A stretch of DNA of 48,913 nucleotides from Nitrospira sp. GTDB lineage: Bacteria > Nitrospirota > Nitrospiria > Nitrospirales > Nitrospiraceae. Each line of letters opens with the position of its first letter. Within the stretch, counting starts at the first letter, position 1. The position numbers and the translations under genes are program-made. Positions 37,396 to 45,797 of this stretch are shown here, in pieces. Location: the NCBI GenBank assembly GCA_005116965.1, contig SWDG01000006.1:604984-653896 (forward strand), in the 5' to 3' direction. The notes under the pieces were generated by a model. The model was not told the DNA's origin. It saw nothing but the letters and a program-made list of their open reading frames with translations, and ran no database searches.

Positions 37396-38904
37396 ATGAA
37401 ACTTCGTCTAGTCCCACAACTCTCACAAAAGCTCATCATGACGCCTCAGTTGCAGCAAGCGATTAAGCTGCTGCAGCTGTCTCGACTGGAACTGCAGCAG
37501 AGCCTCACGCAACATCTCCTGGAAAACCCTTTACTCGATGAGATGCAGTCCGATATCGAGGAAGGCGAGTCCTCGGTCAATGAGGAAAAGGTCGAAAATC
37601 CCGCTGCATTGGAAGGGCAGGATCGGTCTGACCCAGCAGTTGAGACACGCGCAGAACAAGGGTCACCGGAGGAGTTTTCCGCTTCCGGGTGGGAAGAGTA
37701 TTTCGGCAGAGATCAGCGGAGCGGCGCGTCCGAATATTCCTCGGCACAGGATGAGTTTCCCTCGTACGAGCAAACGCTGGCAAAAGCGACGTCTCTCGAG
37801 GAGCATCTCCTCTGGCAATTGTCCTTGTCCGGGCTCCGTGATCGAGACAAAGAACTTGCTCGTTTGATCATCGGCAATTTGGATGACGATGGCTATCTTC
37901 GCATTCCTTTGGCTGAGGTTGTGGCCGGGACTGATTTTGCCGAGTCCGAAGTCGAATCTGTGCTCAAAGACATTCAAACGTTCGATCCGACTGGGGTTGG
38001 GGCAAGGAATCTTCCCGAATGTCTTCTACTCCAACTCGGGCATCTAGGTCGGAATCTGTTTGGATCACTTGGGTCGCCTCCCGGTGCATTGAAAGGATCT
38101 GTTATTGAGAACATCGTGTTGCACCATTTGAAAGACTTAGAAAAAAAACAATATGGCAAGGTCGCGAAGGCCTTGAACGTTACGGTTGAAGAGGTCTTTC
38201 AAGCGACGAAAGTCATTGGAGAACTTGAGCCAAAGCCAGGGAGGCCATTTTCCAATTCCCAGAACTACGTTATCGTGCCTGATGTGTTTGTGGTTAAGAA
38301 TGAGGGGGAGTGGGTTGTCCTGTTGAACGACGATGGGCTTCCACGCATGAGGATCAGTCCGTATTACAAGCAGCTTATTTCTTCTGGACAGAGCGGTACA
38401 TCTGAAACCAAAGCATATATGGATGAAAAGTTGCGGGCCGCTCAGTGGATTATTCGAAGCATTGAGCAGCGCAATCGGACCATCGTGAAAGTGGTTTCCA
38501 GTATCGTCAAGTTCCAGGAGCAATTTTTTGACCATGGCGTCCAATATCTCAAGCCCTTGGTTCTCAAACAGGTGGCCGAGGATATTGGGATGCATGAATC
38601 TACGATTAGCCGCGTGACGGCCAATAAATATATGTATTGTCCCCAGGGCATGCTGGAACTCAAGTTTTTCTTCAATGCAGGGCTTCAACATGTTGATGAG
38701 CCATCAGGGATGCATTCCTCCGTTTCCGTCAGGGATATGATCAAGACCATGGTGGCTGAAGAGGATGCAAAACGTCCTTTGAAAGATGAGGAAATTGCAG
38801 CCCGACTTCGCAAACAGGGAGTGATTATTGCGCGGAGGACTGTGGCGAAATATCGGGCCGAGTTGAATATCTCGTCCGCCAGTCAACGTAAGCGATTTTT
38901 TTGA
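37396..38904 (+). CDS. rpoN: RNA polymerase sigma-54 factor
   Basis: Sigma54 directs transcription from -24/-12 promoters and needs AAA+ activators. ATG 37396 gives 502 residues. Region I is the Gln/Leu-rich start (LSQKLIMTPQLQQAIKLLQL), followed by an acidic linker (about 50-130), the core-binding region and the helix-turn-helix. The RpoN box ARRTVAKYRAEL is intact near the C-terminus. In-frame codons upstream to 37321 lie within lptB and were rejected. Its activators and nitrogen-type targets are not in the window. Confidence 0.97.
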   Translation: MKLRLVPQLSQKLIMTPQLQQAIKLLQLSRLELQQSLTQHLLENPLLDEMQSDIEEGESSVNEEKVENPAALEGQDRSDPAVETRAEQGSPEEFSASGWEEYFGRDQRSGASEYSSAQDEFPSYEQTLAKATSLEEHLLWQLSLSGLRDRDKELARLIIGNLDDDGYLRIPLAEVVAGTDFAESEVESVLKDIQTFDPTGVGARNLPECLLLQLGHLGRNLFGSLGSPPGALKGSVIENIVLHHLKDLEKKQYGKVAKALNVTVEEVFQATKVIGELEPKPGRPFSNSQNYVIVPDVFVVKNEGEWVVLLNDDGLPRMRISPYYKQLISSGQSGTSETKAYMDEKLRAAQWIIRSIEQRNRTIVKVVSSIVKFQEQFFDHGVQYLKPLVLKQVAEDIGMHESTISRVTANKYMYCPQGMLELKFFFNAGLQHVDEPSGMHSSVSVRDMIKTMVAEEDAKRPLKDEEIAARLRKQGVIIARRTVAKYRAELNISSASQRKRFF

Positions 38905-38948
38905 TATCCGTTGCTTCGCATCCAGCTGGATCACAATTGGAGGTGGGC

Positions 38949-39260
38949 ATGAAGCTGAGAATTACCGGGCGTCACATGGACATTACGCCAGCGCTTCGAA
39001 GCTATGTGGAAACTCGATTCGGTCGCCTTGATCGATACGGGCTGAAGGTCGGATCGCTGCAAGTGGTATTGGGAGTCGAGAAGCTTCAGCATAAGGCTGA
39101 AGTGACTGGTGCGGTCAGTGGCAAACGAGTGCAAGCTAAGACAGCAACGCCTGAGATGTATGCCACCATTGATGCCCTAGTTGACCGTGTAGATGCGCAG
39201 TTTCGAAAATGGAAAGACCGCCTTGTCAATCATAAGCCGGCTCAACCGAAGAGGGCGTGA
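38949..39260 (+). CDS. hpf: Ribosome hibernation promoting factor, short form
   Basis: HPF/YfiA-type proteins bind the 30S decoding site and silence ribosomes in stationary phase. ATG 38949 with GGAGGTG just upstream gives 103 residues, starting KLRITGRHMDITPALRSYVETRF; the in-frame reading from 38901 overlaps rpoN and was rejected. There is no C-terminal dimerisation domain, so it is the short form. A position after rpoN is the classical one (yhbH). Confidence 0.93.
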   Translation: MKLRITGRHMDITPALRSYVETRFGRLDRYGLKVGSLQVVLGVEKLQHKAEVTGAVSGKRVQAKTATPEMYATIDALVDRVDAQFRKWKDRLVNHKPAQPKRA

Positions 39261-39431
39261 TCGCATTTTCTACGCGAGTCTTTTATAAGATTATGCGGCC
39301 TCGTTCCTTGGCGCACGCCATGCGTCTGAGCGGCTCAGAGTGGCCCGCATCACTGAATCACGCGTGAAGCTGGCAGCCGAATCCCAAATGGGAATATCTC
39401 AGCTAGATCAACCGAGACAATATGCGATCCC
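39261..39431. other. Intergenic region between hpf and rapZ
   Basis: 171 bases. Many relatives carry ptsN or hprK between hpf and rapZ; no coding sequence for either fits here. I see no clear promoter or terminator; a 24-codon open frame from ATG at about 39293 has no support. Confidence 0.4.
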
Positions 39432-40298
39432 ATGGCCCGACTGAATCTTGTCATTATTAGTGGGTTATCGGGCTCTGGGAAAACCTATGCCCTCAAAGCC
39501 TTTGAGGATGCCGGATATTTCTGCATCGATAACCTTCCTCCGGCCTTGCTTCCAACTTTTGTCGATCTCTGCAACCAGCAGCAGAGCGAAATTGCCAACG
39601 TTGCCCTTGGGATTGATATTAGAGAGCGTGCGTTCTTTTCGGATTTCGTTGGTATCCTGGAGAGAGTAAAAGCGCTCGGCCATGCTGTTCAGGTGCTTTT
39701 TCTTGAGGCTCGTGAAGAAGTGTTGACCAGGCGCTTTTCAGAGTCCAGGCGCCCGCATCCACTTTTGCCACATCTTCCCGTCTTGGATGGAATCCGATTT
39801 GAAAAGGAGCGTGTAGCCGAACTCCGAGGCCAGGCTGATCGAATCATCGATACGTCCGATCTGACGGTCCATGAGCTCGGTGAGTTGCTTGCGAAGCAGT
39901 TTCAACGGGAGTCATCGGATCGACGACTGACAATCTCACTCATAACCTTTGGATATAAATTCGGGGTGCCGTACGATATCGATTTGTTGTTTGATGTGCG
40001 ATTTCTCAGGAACCCATTTTTCGTGCCCGAACTCAAACCTCTTTCTGGAGACAATCCACTGGTCCAGACCTTCGTGCTCACAGATCCTGATGCCATAGCA
40101 CTTTTGCAGCATGTCGAGGGTTTTCTGAAGTTTCTCTTGCCGCTATTCCAGCGAGAGCGGCGTAGTTATCTGACTATCGGTATTGGGTGTACCGGCGGGC
40201 GTCATCGCTCGGTTGCGGTTGCCGGGCGTCTTCGAGAAAGCCTTGCCGCCCTAGGGTACGAGGTTGGCCTCAAGCACCGAGATATCGACAAATCGTAG
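39432..40298 (+). CDS. rapZ: RapZ-type nucleotide-binding RNA regulator
   Basis: RapZ (YvcJ/YhbJ family) is a P-loop protein; in E. coli it delivers the small RNA GlmZ to RNase E to control amino-sugar synthesis. The 288-residue protein has the P-loop GLSGSGKT at 11-18, FCIDNLPPALLP after it, and the C-terminal domain with GCTGGRHRSVAVAG, which binds ligand and RNA in E. coli. No strong ribosome-binding site is seen. Its RNA target in this organism is unknown; UDP-GlcNAc metabolism is a reasonable link through the nearby LPS genes (inference). Confidence 0.93.
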   Translation: MARLNLVIISGLSGSGKTYALKAFEDAGYFCIDNLPPALLPTFVDLCNQQQSEIANVALGIDIRERAFFSDFVGILERVKALGHAVQVLFLEAREEVLTRRFSESRRPHPLLPHLPVLDGIRFEKERVAELRGQADRIIDTSDLTVHELGELLAKQFQRESSDRRLTISLITFGYKFGVPYDIDLLFDVRFLRNPFFVPELKPLSGDNPLVQTFVLTDPDAIALLQHVEGFLKFLLPLFQRERRSYLTIGIGCTGGRHRSVAVAGRLRESLAALGYEVGLKHRDIDKS

Positions 40299-40300
40299 CC

Positions 40301-40328
40301 GGTTGTTGGAATAACAGCCACCGTTTTC
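40301..40328 (+). terminator. Weak intrinsic terminator candidate after rapZ
   Basis: GGTTGTT (40301-40307) pairs with AACAGCC (40313-40319), seven pairs with one G-U and a five-base loop, followed by ACCGTTTTCC. The T-run is short, so termination would be partial. Confidence 0.4.
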
Positions 40329-40359
40329 CTGCCGTTACTCTCGCTTTCCTAACGCTTCC

Positions 40360-40387
40360 TTGACAGGTGGAGCATATTGACTATACT
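40360..40387 (+). promoter_or_regulatory. Sigma70-type promoter of the pil operon
   Basis: TTGACA (40360-40365) and TATACT (40382-40387) with a 16-base spacer: perfect -35 and five of six in the -10. It is about 48 bases before the HTH gene that leads the pilus operon. A second TTGACT overlaps the spacer. Confidence 0.72.
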
Positions 40388-40434
40388 TAGCCTTGTGAAT
40401 AAGGCAAGGTATCAAAACTAGTATAAATACTGAC

Positions 40435-40647
40435 GTGAAGAAGCCTAAAGATACATCAAGTGCAGCGGGGTTTAAGGCTTATCAAGTGTGTGGCTTATTT
40501 GATATTTCCAAGGCGACCCTCTTTCGCTGGGAGCGAGAGGGTGTCATTACCGAACCCGCTCGAGATTGGAGAAACTGGCGACTGTATACGAGAAAGAATG
40601 TGGATGAAATCGAGAAAATTATTCGCGCTAGAAAGGCTGTGGTGTAA
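40435..40647 (+). CDS. Small MerR-like helix-turn-helix protein
   Basis: A 70-residue protein that is little more than a MerR-type winged helix-turn-helix: YQVCGLFDISKATLFRWEREG is the HTH and NWRLYTRKNVDEIEKII the wing and following helix. It has no effector-binding domain or cysteine motif. The start is GTG 40435, with no good ribosome-binding site. It lies between the promoter and pilM, 15 bases before the latter, so it is probably cotranscribed with pilMNOPQ and could regulate that operon or its own promoter (inference). The exact family is not recognised. Confidence 0.75.
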   Translation: MKKPKDTSSAAGFKAYQVCGLFDISKATLFRWEREGVITEPARDWRNWRLYTRKNVDEIEKIIRARKAVV

Positions 40648-40662
40648 GGTGGCAGGTATCGC

Positions 40663-41769
40663 ATGTTGACTTCATTCAAAAAGCTCTTCGAAACCGACAT
40701 TGTTGGGATGCTGACCCCTCGCCGACAGTTAGTGGGGCTTGATATTGGATCTAGTGCGATCAAAATTGCTCAGCTCAAGGAAAGTAAGGGACGGTACATT
40801 CTCCAAAAGTTCGGCGTGAAACCCCTTGAACCGGAAGTGATTGTCGATGGGACGGTCATGGATGAAGGACGTGTCGTCTCGGCGATTCAAGAATTGTTTG
40901 CGGAAGTCAACGTCAAGAATAAGCATGTCGCCATCTCGATTTCCGGGCACGCCGTGATTGTGAAGAAGATCAGCCTGCCTCCGATGCCGGACGAAGAGCT
41001 GGAGGGGCAGGTGAAATTGGCAGCGGAGCAGTACATTCCGTTCGATATCAACGAAGTAAATATCGACTTTCATGTCCTGTCTTTGGATGCGTCAGAAGAT
41101 CAGCAAGGGGATATGTCCGTGATTCTTGTTGCCGCGAAGAAAGACAAGATTAATGAGCTGACCGAGTTAGTCAAGGCTGCCGGACTTATCCCAATGGTCA
41201 TGGATGTCGATGCGTTTGCGGTTGAGAATATGCATGCGATTAATTATCCGATGGCACAGGAAGAAACGACGGCGTTGGTGAATCTCGGCGCGAGCGTGAT
41301 GAACGTGAACATCATCCGTGCCGGGTCGTCGTTATTTACGCGTGATATTCCGCTAGGAGGGAATCGGTATACTGAGGCGATTCAACGTGAGATAGGGCTC
41401 TCATTTGAAGAGGCTGAAGAGGGTAAGAAAAATGATCATGCGGGCGACTCTAGCGGAGGGTCGTTCACCAGTGTCATGGACAGCGTGAATGCGGAAGTAG
41501 CGTCCGAGATCGCTCGGACGGTGGACTACTTCAAGACATCGACCACCAACGCTGATCTCAGTCGTGTGCTCGTCTGTGGTGGCGTGGCTAGGGCGAAAGG
41601 GCTTATTCAGCAGCTTGGGGATAGGATGCAACTCCCTGTCGAAATGGCTGATCCATTCGCTGAAATCGATGTGACTGGCTGTGATATGGACCCTAACCTA
41701 CTCGCAGATTTGGCTCCATCGGCTGCCGTGAGTGTCGGACTGGCCTTAAGAGCGGTGGGGGATCGATGA
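40663..41769 (+). CDS. pilM: Type IV pilus inner-membrane platform protein PilM
   Basis: PilM is an actin-like cytoplasmic ATP-binding protein that recruits PilN and links to the pilus motor. The 368-residue protein has the phosphate-1 motif LDIGSSAIKIAQL near 26-38, LPPMPDEELEGQVKLAAEQYIPF, and the second phosphate motif ALVNLGASVMNVN, with the VCGGVARAKGL adenosine motif late. It is first of five coupled pil genes; its stop overlaps pilN (ATGA). Confidence 0.95.
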   Translation: MLTSFKKLFETDIVGMLTPRRQLVGLDIGSSAIKIAQLKESKGRYILQKFGVKPLEPEVIVDGTVMDEGRVVSAIQELFAEVNVKNKHVAISISGHAVIVKKISLPPMPDEELEGQVKLAAEQYIPFDINEVNIDFHVLSLDASEDQQGDMSVILVAAKKDKINELTELVKAAGLIPMVMDVDAFAVENMHAINYPMAQEETTALVNLGASVMNVNIIRAGSSLFTRDIPLGGNRYTEAIQREIGLSFEEAEEGKKNDHAGDSSGGSFTSVMDSVNAEVASEIARTVDYFKTSTTNADLSRVLVCGGVARAKGLIQQLGDRMQLPVEMADPFAEIDVTGCDMDPNLLADLAPSAAVSVGLALRAVGDR

Positions 41770-42323
41770 TTCGGATTAACCTCCTTCCGGGTGGGCCCAA
41801 AGGAAGGCCGGCCAAACCTCAGTATGATACGCGCGCACAGGCGCTGCTCGGGGTTGGACTGATCCTGGTCACACTGGCTGGGTGTTGGTGGTATTCGGCT
41901 TCGTTGGACAGCGAGCTTGAAGCTCGGCAGGAGGAAAAGCAAGCTAAAGAGAAGCAAGTTACTCAGTTGAAGGAACAGGTCAAGCAAGTACAGGATTTTG
42001 AACAACGGAAAAAGCTTCTTGAGGACAAGAACCGGATCATCGATCAACTTGAGCAATCCAGAATGGGTCCGGTCAAGGTTCTCGATCATGTGAGTCAGAG
42101 TTTAGAGCCGCTCAAAGTATGGCTCACAAGGCTGGGTGTCGCATCCGATACCGTGGAGTTAGAAGGAAAGGCCTTAACAAACGACGACGTGGTGGAATTC
42201 GTAAATAACTTGCGACGGACGGATTATTTCACTGGCATCAATCTGCAGGAGAGCAAGGCTGCGGTTGAAAACAAGATTAATGTGTACCAATTTCGTTTGG
42301 CATTTCGTCTGAAGGGATCATGA
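41766..42323 (+). CDS. pilN: Type IV pilus assembly protein PilN
   Basis: PilN is a bitopic inner-membrane protein; its cytoplasmic tail binds PilM and its periplasmic domain pairs with PilO. The 185-residue protein begins IRINLLPGGPKGR, the INLLP motif that inserts into PilM. A membrane helix (about 27-43) is followed by a Lys/Glu/Gln-rich coiled coil (about 50-95) and a ferredoxin-like periplasmic domain. Overlaps on both sides indicate coupled translation. Confidence 0.94.
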   Translation: MIRINLLPGGPKGRPAKPQYDTRAQALLGVGLILVTLAGCWWYSASLDSELEARQEEKQAKEKQVTQLKEQVKQVQDFEQRKKLLEDKNRIIDQLEQSRMGPVKVLDHVSQSLEPLKVWLTRLGVASDTVELEGKALTNDDVVEFVNNLRRTDYFTGINLQESKAAVENKINVYQFRLAFRLKGS

Positions 42324-42967
42324 TGGCTTTGCCACAGCTCAATCTTGATGCGCTTCGCAATGTGCCAGCCTCGCAAAAGGCCGCGCTCTTATTCCTGCTC
42401 GTGGGTGGCATGATTGCGGGCTTCTATTTCTACATTGCAGAACCGAAGTCTGCAATGATTACGGCGCTCGATGCTGAAAACAGCAAGCTGGAGAGTGAAA
42501 TTCAAACACTTACGATTAAAGTGAAACATCTCGATGAGTTAGTTGCCGCCAATAAGCAGCTCGAGATTGAATTAGCAAAGAAAAAGGAACGTCTCCCTCC
42601 GGAAGAAGAAGCGATCATGCTGCTGAAGCAGGTGTCTGACCTCGGCGTACGATTGGGACTCGATATCAGACTATGGAAGCCAGGCGCCCAGACTGAAGAT
42701 GCGTCGAAGCTTTTCATCAAGATGCCGGTCAGTGTGGAAGTAGCCGGGGCCTATCACACGGCCGCCATGTTTTTTGATCGGATCAATCGACTTCCTCGGA
42801 TTGTAACCGTATCGGGTCTTAAGATTGGATCGCCGAAGATTGAACAAGGACGAATTGTCTCGCAAACAACATTTGACCTGGTGGCATACGCTGCACCTCA
42901 AGAAAAGCCAGTTTCCGGAGGATCTTCTTCGGTGAATGCTCCCAAAGTGGCTCAAGTTGGTAAATAA
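42320..42967 (+). CDS. pilO: Type IV pilus assembly protein PilO
   Basis: PilO forms a complex with PilN and PilP in the inner-membrane alignment subcomplex. The 215-residue protein has a membrane helix (about 19-37), a coiled coil (about 50-95) and a periplasmic ferredoxin-like domain (FIKMPVSVEVAGAYHTAAMFFDRINRLPRIV is typical across about 130-160). ATG 42320 overlaps pilN; ATG 42323 is equally possible. pilP follows after three bases. Confidence 0.94.
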   Translation: MMALPQLNLDALRNVPASQKAALLFLLVGGMIAGFYFYIAEPKSAMITALDAENSKLESEIQTLTIKVKHLDELVAANKQLEIELAKKKERLPPEEEAIMLLKQVSDLGVRLGLDIRLWKPGAQTEDASKLFIKMPVSVEVAGAYHTAAMFFDRINRLPRIVTVSGLKIGSPKIEQGRIVSQTTFDLVAYAAPQEKPVSGGSSSVNAPKVAQVGK

Positions 42968-42970
42968 GTT

Positions 42971-43579
42971 ATGAGGAAGAAGCCTAGACAATATACTCTT
43001 TCCATTGGAGCCAGCGTGGTGTGCGTGTGTGTCATCCTTTTAGGAAGCACCGGTGCACAGGCCGAGTCTTCCTTCGTTCCTGGGATGATCGCTCCGATGA
43101 GGCAAGATGCGCTCAGGGTGCCTGCTGTGCCGGAAATTCCAAGAACTGCCCCGCAAGCTATAGAAGCGCCATCGTCTGGGGTGAACACCTCAGTGCCTTC
43201 TCAGCTATCCGTACCAGAGGGTGTGGTTGGGAGTGGGTATGACCCTTCCGGTCGTCGAGACCCATTTGCGCCGATCATCCAGGAGCTTCAGCCGGGGAAG
43301 ACGGATTCAACCCTTCCACCTTTGCAACGCGTGACCCTGACAGAGCTCAATCTCATTGCCATTGTGTGGGGAGCCTACGGCTATACCGCAATGGTTCAGA
43401 CCCCGGACGGATATGGGTACACCGTTCGACGGGGAACGAGGGTCGGGCAAAATAACGGAGTGGTCAGCGCCGTGACCGAGCGCGGCATCATTGTCCAGGA
43501 ACGGTTTACTGATGTGTATGGCAAGAAGCAGGAGCGAGAACATGTCAAGCTTCTACATCCCAAAGAGGGCTCAGAATGA
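42971..43579 (+). CDS. pilP: Type IV pilus lipoprotein-like assembly protein PilP
   Basis: PilP links the PilNO complex to the PilQ secretin in the periplasm. The 202-residue protein has an N-terminal hydrophobic segment (about 10-27) ending near GSTGAQA; a clear lipobox cysteine is not evident, so it may be anchored or secreted by a plain signal peptide. A proline-rich linker leads to the conserved SGRRDPFAPI motif and the beta-barrel homology domain (LTELNLIAIVWG, then GYTVRRGTRVGQNNGVV). Its stop overlaps pilQ (ATGA). Confidence 0.92.
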   Translation: MRKKPRQYTLSIGASVVCVCVILLGSTGAQAESSFVPGMIAPMRQDALRVPAVPEIPRTAPQAIEAPSSGVNTSVPSQLSVPEGVVGSGYDPSGRRDPFAPIIQELQPGKTDSTLPPLQRVTLTELNLIAIVWGAYGYTAMVQTPDGYGYTVRRGTRVGQNNGVVSAVTERGIIVQERFTDVYGKKQEREHVKLLHPKEGSE

Positions 43580-45552
43580 AACCACTATTTCGCGCAGATA
43601 ATGTCTTGACTGCTGGATGTTTCATTGGAGCCTTGGGGGTATCGCTCATTGCTCTGACCATATCTACCCCGAGATCCGCAGTTGCCGAAGAGATCGGCAG
43701 GATACAGCCGAGCGATGTCACGCGGGCCGAAATGGCCACGACGCGATTGCTGGCACAGGCCGTGACCGCCATTGAGGTGCGTCCAGAAACGGATGTGGTG
43801 ACCGTCGTAGTTGCCGGAGATGGCCAATTATTTCCCGAGGCCAATTTTTTGGATGAGTCCCGGCTCATCGTCGATATTCCTGCCGTATCGTCCACCCTGA
43901 GGCGATCAGTGGTACGGGCTGACCACTACTTGCTCAAGAAAATTAGAGTAGGCCACCATGCTGATAAGGTCAGGCTGGTGTTCGATGTGTCCGAGCGCCC
44001 GGTGTTTTCTCTGACTCGAGAGGATAATAAGGTATTGATCACTCTGAAGCCGAGCGAACGGAAAACGCCGGCTGTTGTTGCTGCGCACATTGATGGTGGA
44101 GAGATCGGCTCATCTCATCCCCAGGCCCGTAGGGCGCTGTTCGAGCCAGGGAATCGTGTGGGCAAACGGGCGACGCGAATCATCGGCCCCGCGCAGGCTC
44201 AGTTCAAGGTGCAGCGCGTCCAGATGGCTGTAGAAAGTGCTCCCGCTGAAAAGGACGACCGATCCGATGATATCGTGGCAGGGCAAACGCGATTTGTCGG
44301 TCGGCGGATCTCGCTCGACTTTCAGCAGGCCGACATCACCAACATCCTTCGACTGATTGCCGAGGTCTCTGGCTTCAACATGGTCGTTGGGGAAGGGGTC
44401 AAATCAAAAGTGACCATGAAGCTGGTCAGTGTGCCGTGGGACCAGGCGCTGGATATGCTATTGAAGATGAATGGGCTCGGTATGATCCGTCAAGGGAGTA
44501 TTGTGTGGATCGATTCGCTGGCAAATATTGCCAAGCAGCAGGATGAAGAAGCCCGGGCCAAAGAATCGAAGACGAAGGCTGAAGAACTCGTCGACCGCGT
44601 TTTTTATATCAGGCACATCGTGGCTCAGGAGCTCATGATGACACTGCGGCCGACCTTGAGCCCACGCGGCGTCATGCAATTTAATGCGGGGAGTAATGCG
44701 TTGGTCGTGCGAGATACCGAATCCAAACTGGCTGTCATGAAGCAGCTGGTTGAAGGACTTGATCTAGAGGTTCCTCAGGTTCAGATTGAGGCGCGCATCG
44801 TCCAAGCCGATACCGTGTATGCGAGAGGCTTGGGGATTCAGTGGGGCTTCCAGGCGGGCAATCGCACACCCACGGATTTCTTTGCCCTCTCGAATATTAC
44901 CGGCCCATTTGGGCAGATAGCTGGGACGGGGGGGAGTACGATCGATCGAAGCTTTCTGGTGAATTTGCCGGCTCAGGTCGGTGGCTTGCCTGCAGTCCCG
45001 TCGATCGGCTGGACCTTTGGAAAGCTCGGCGGCGACTTTGCCTTGGATATGCGGCTCTCAGCCGGAGAGTTGCTCGGGTTAAGTAAGGTGATCGCAGCCC
45101 CGAAGATCACCACATTGGATAAGCGCGAAGCGAAAATCTCTCAGGGCGAATCGATTCCCTTTCAGACAACATCCTTACAGGGAACGCAAACGACGTTTGT
45201 CGATGCAAACTTGGAGTTGAATGTCACACCCCAGATCACATCTCGCGATCCAAAGGAGGATGGAAAGAGAATTATGCTTCGTGTGCGAGCAACACGAAAT
45301 GCTGTCGGGGCACGAAGCAATCCGGCCGGTCCGAGTATCGATCGACGGGAGGCAAACACCCAGGTGGTCGTTCGAGATGGCGAAACCATGGTGATCGGTG
45401 GAGTCTTTGTCGATAGCCAAAACAACAATGTTCAAGGCGTTCCCTATCTATCCCGTATGCCGGTTCTTGGGTGGTTGTTCAAGAACAAGTCCGAATCAGT
45501 CTCGAAACAAGAATTGCTCATTTTCCTCACACCAAGCATTATCAAGACTTAA
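43576..45552 (+). CDS. pilQ: Type IV pilus secretin PilQ
   Basis: PilQ forms the outer-membrane pore through which the pilus passes. The 658-residue protein has an N-terminal hydrophobic segment, one AMIN domain (about 55-155) that would bind peptidoglycan, an STN domain (ISLDFQQADITNILRLIAEVS, about 235-300), a secretin N1 domain (VFYIRHIVAQELM onward) and the secretin barrel with SAGELLGLSKVIAAPKITT and VIGGVFVDSQNNNVQGVPYLS-type motifs and the LIFLTPSII end. Many PilQs have two or more AMIN domains, so this one is on the compact side. A terminator follows. Confidence 0.96.
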   Translation: MKPLFRADNVLTAGCFIGALGVSLIALTISTPRSAVAEEIGRIQPSDVTRAEMATTRLLAQAVTAIEVRPETDVVTVVVAGDGQLFPEANFLDESRLIVDIPAVSSTLRRSVVRADHYLLKKIRVGHHADKVRLVFDVSERPVFSLTREDNKVLITLKPSERKTPAVVAAHIDGGEIGSSHPQARRALFEPGNRVGKRATRIIGPAQAQFKVQRVQMAVESAPAEKDDRSDDIVAGQTRFVGRRISLDFQQADITNILRLIAEVSGFNMVVGEGVKSKVTMKLVSVPWDQALDMLLKMNGLGMIRQGSIVWIDSLANIAKQQDEEARAKESKTKAEELVDRVFYIRHIVAQELMMTLRPTLSPRGVMQFNAGSNALVVRDTESKLAVMKQLVEGLDLEVPQVQIEARIVQADTVYARGLGIQWGFQAGNRTPTDFFALSNITGPFGQIAGTGGSTIDRSFLVNLPAQVGGLPAVPSIGWTFGKLGGDFALDMRLSAGELLGLSKVIAAPKITTLDKREAKISQGESIPFQTTSLQGTQTTFVDANLELNVTPQITSRDPKEDGKRIMLRVRATRNAVGARSNPAGPSIDRREANTQVVVRDGETMVIGGVFVDSQNNNVQGVPYLSRMPVLGWLFKNKSESVSKQELLIFLTPSIIKT

Positions 45553-45797
45553 GAACTGTTTCATTTCCGTGATCACCAAGAGCCTGGTGGTGCGATTCAG
45601 CATCATCAGGCTCTTGCTTTTGTTCTAGAGAGATGGCGACAAGACCACCCATGGTTTTGGCGCTCTACGCGGAACGTGGCCATCTTTTTAGTCTTGTCAG
45701 GCTGTGGTACGATGGCCATCCGGTGAATGGTTCACGTACGATCACGGTACAAATCTGAGATGCCGTCCTACTCCGTCCGATTCTCCAGGACTACGAA
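45553..45797. other. Intergenic region between pilQ and aroB
   Basis: 245 bases. It holds the terminator at 45578-45624, a perfect 10-base palindrome GATGGCCATC at 45711-45720 whose half TGGCCATC also occurs at 45677-45684, and no confident promoter for aroB (TACGAT at 45708 lacks a -35 at good spacing). Confidence 0.5.
45578..45624 (+). terminator. Intrinsic terminator after pilQ
   Basis: AAGAGCCTGGTGGTGC (45578-45593) pairs with GCATCATCAGGCTCTT (45600-45615), 16 pairs including two G-U, with a six-base loop, followed by GCTTTTGTT. It closes the pil operon. Confidence 0.85.

Noticed and set aside
39293-39367. 24-codon open frame between hpf and rapZ
   Set aside because: No ribosome-binding site and no similarity to HPr, PtsN or other expected proteins.
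45694-45713. TTGTCA and TACGAT upstream of aroB
   Set aside because: Only eight bases lie between the boxes, too few for a sigma70 promoter.
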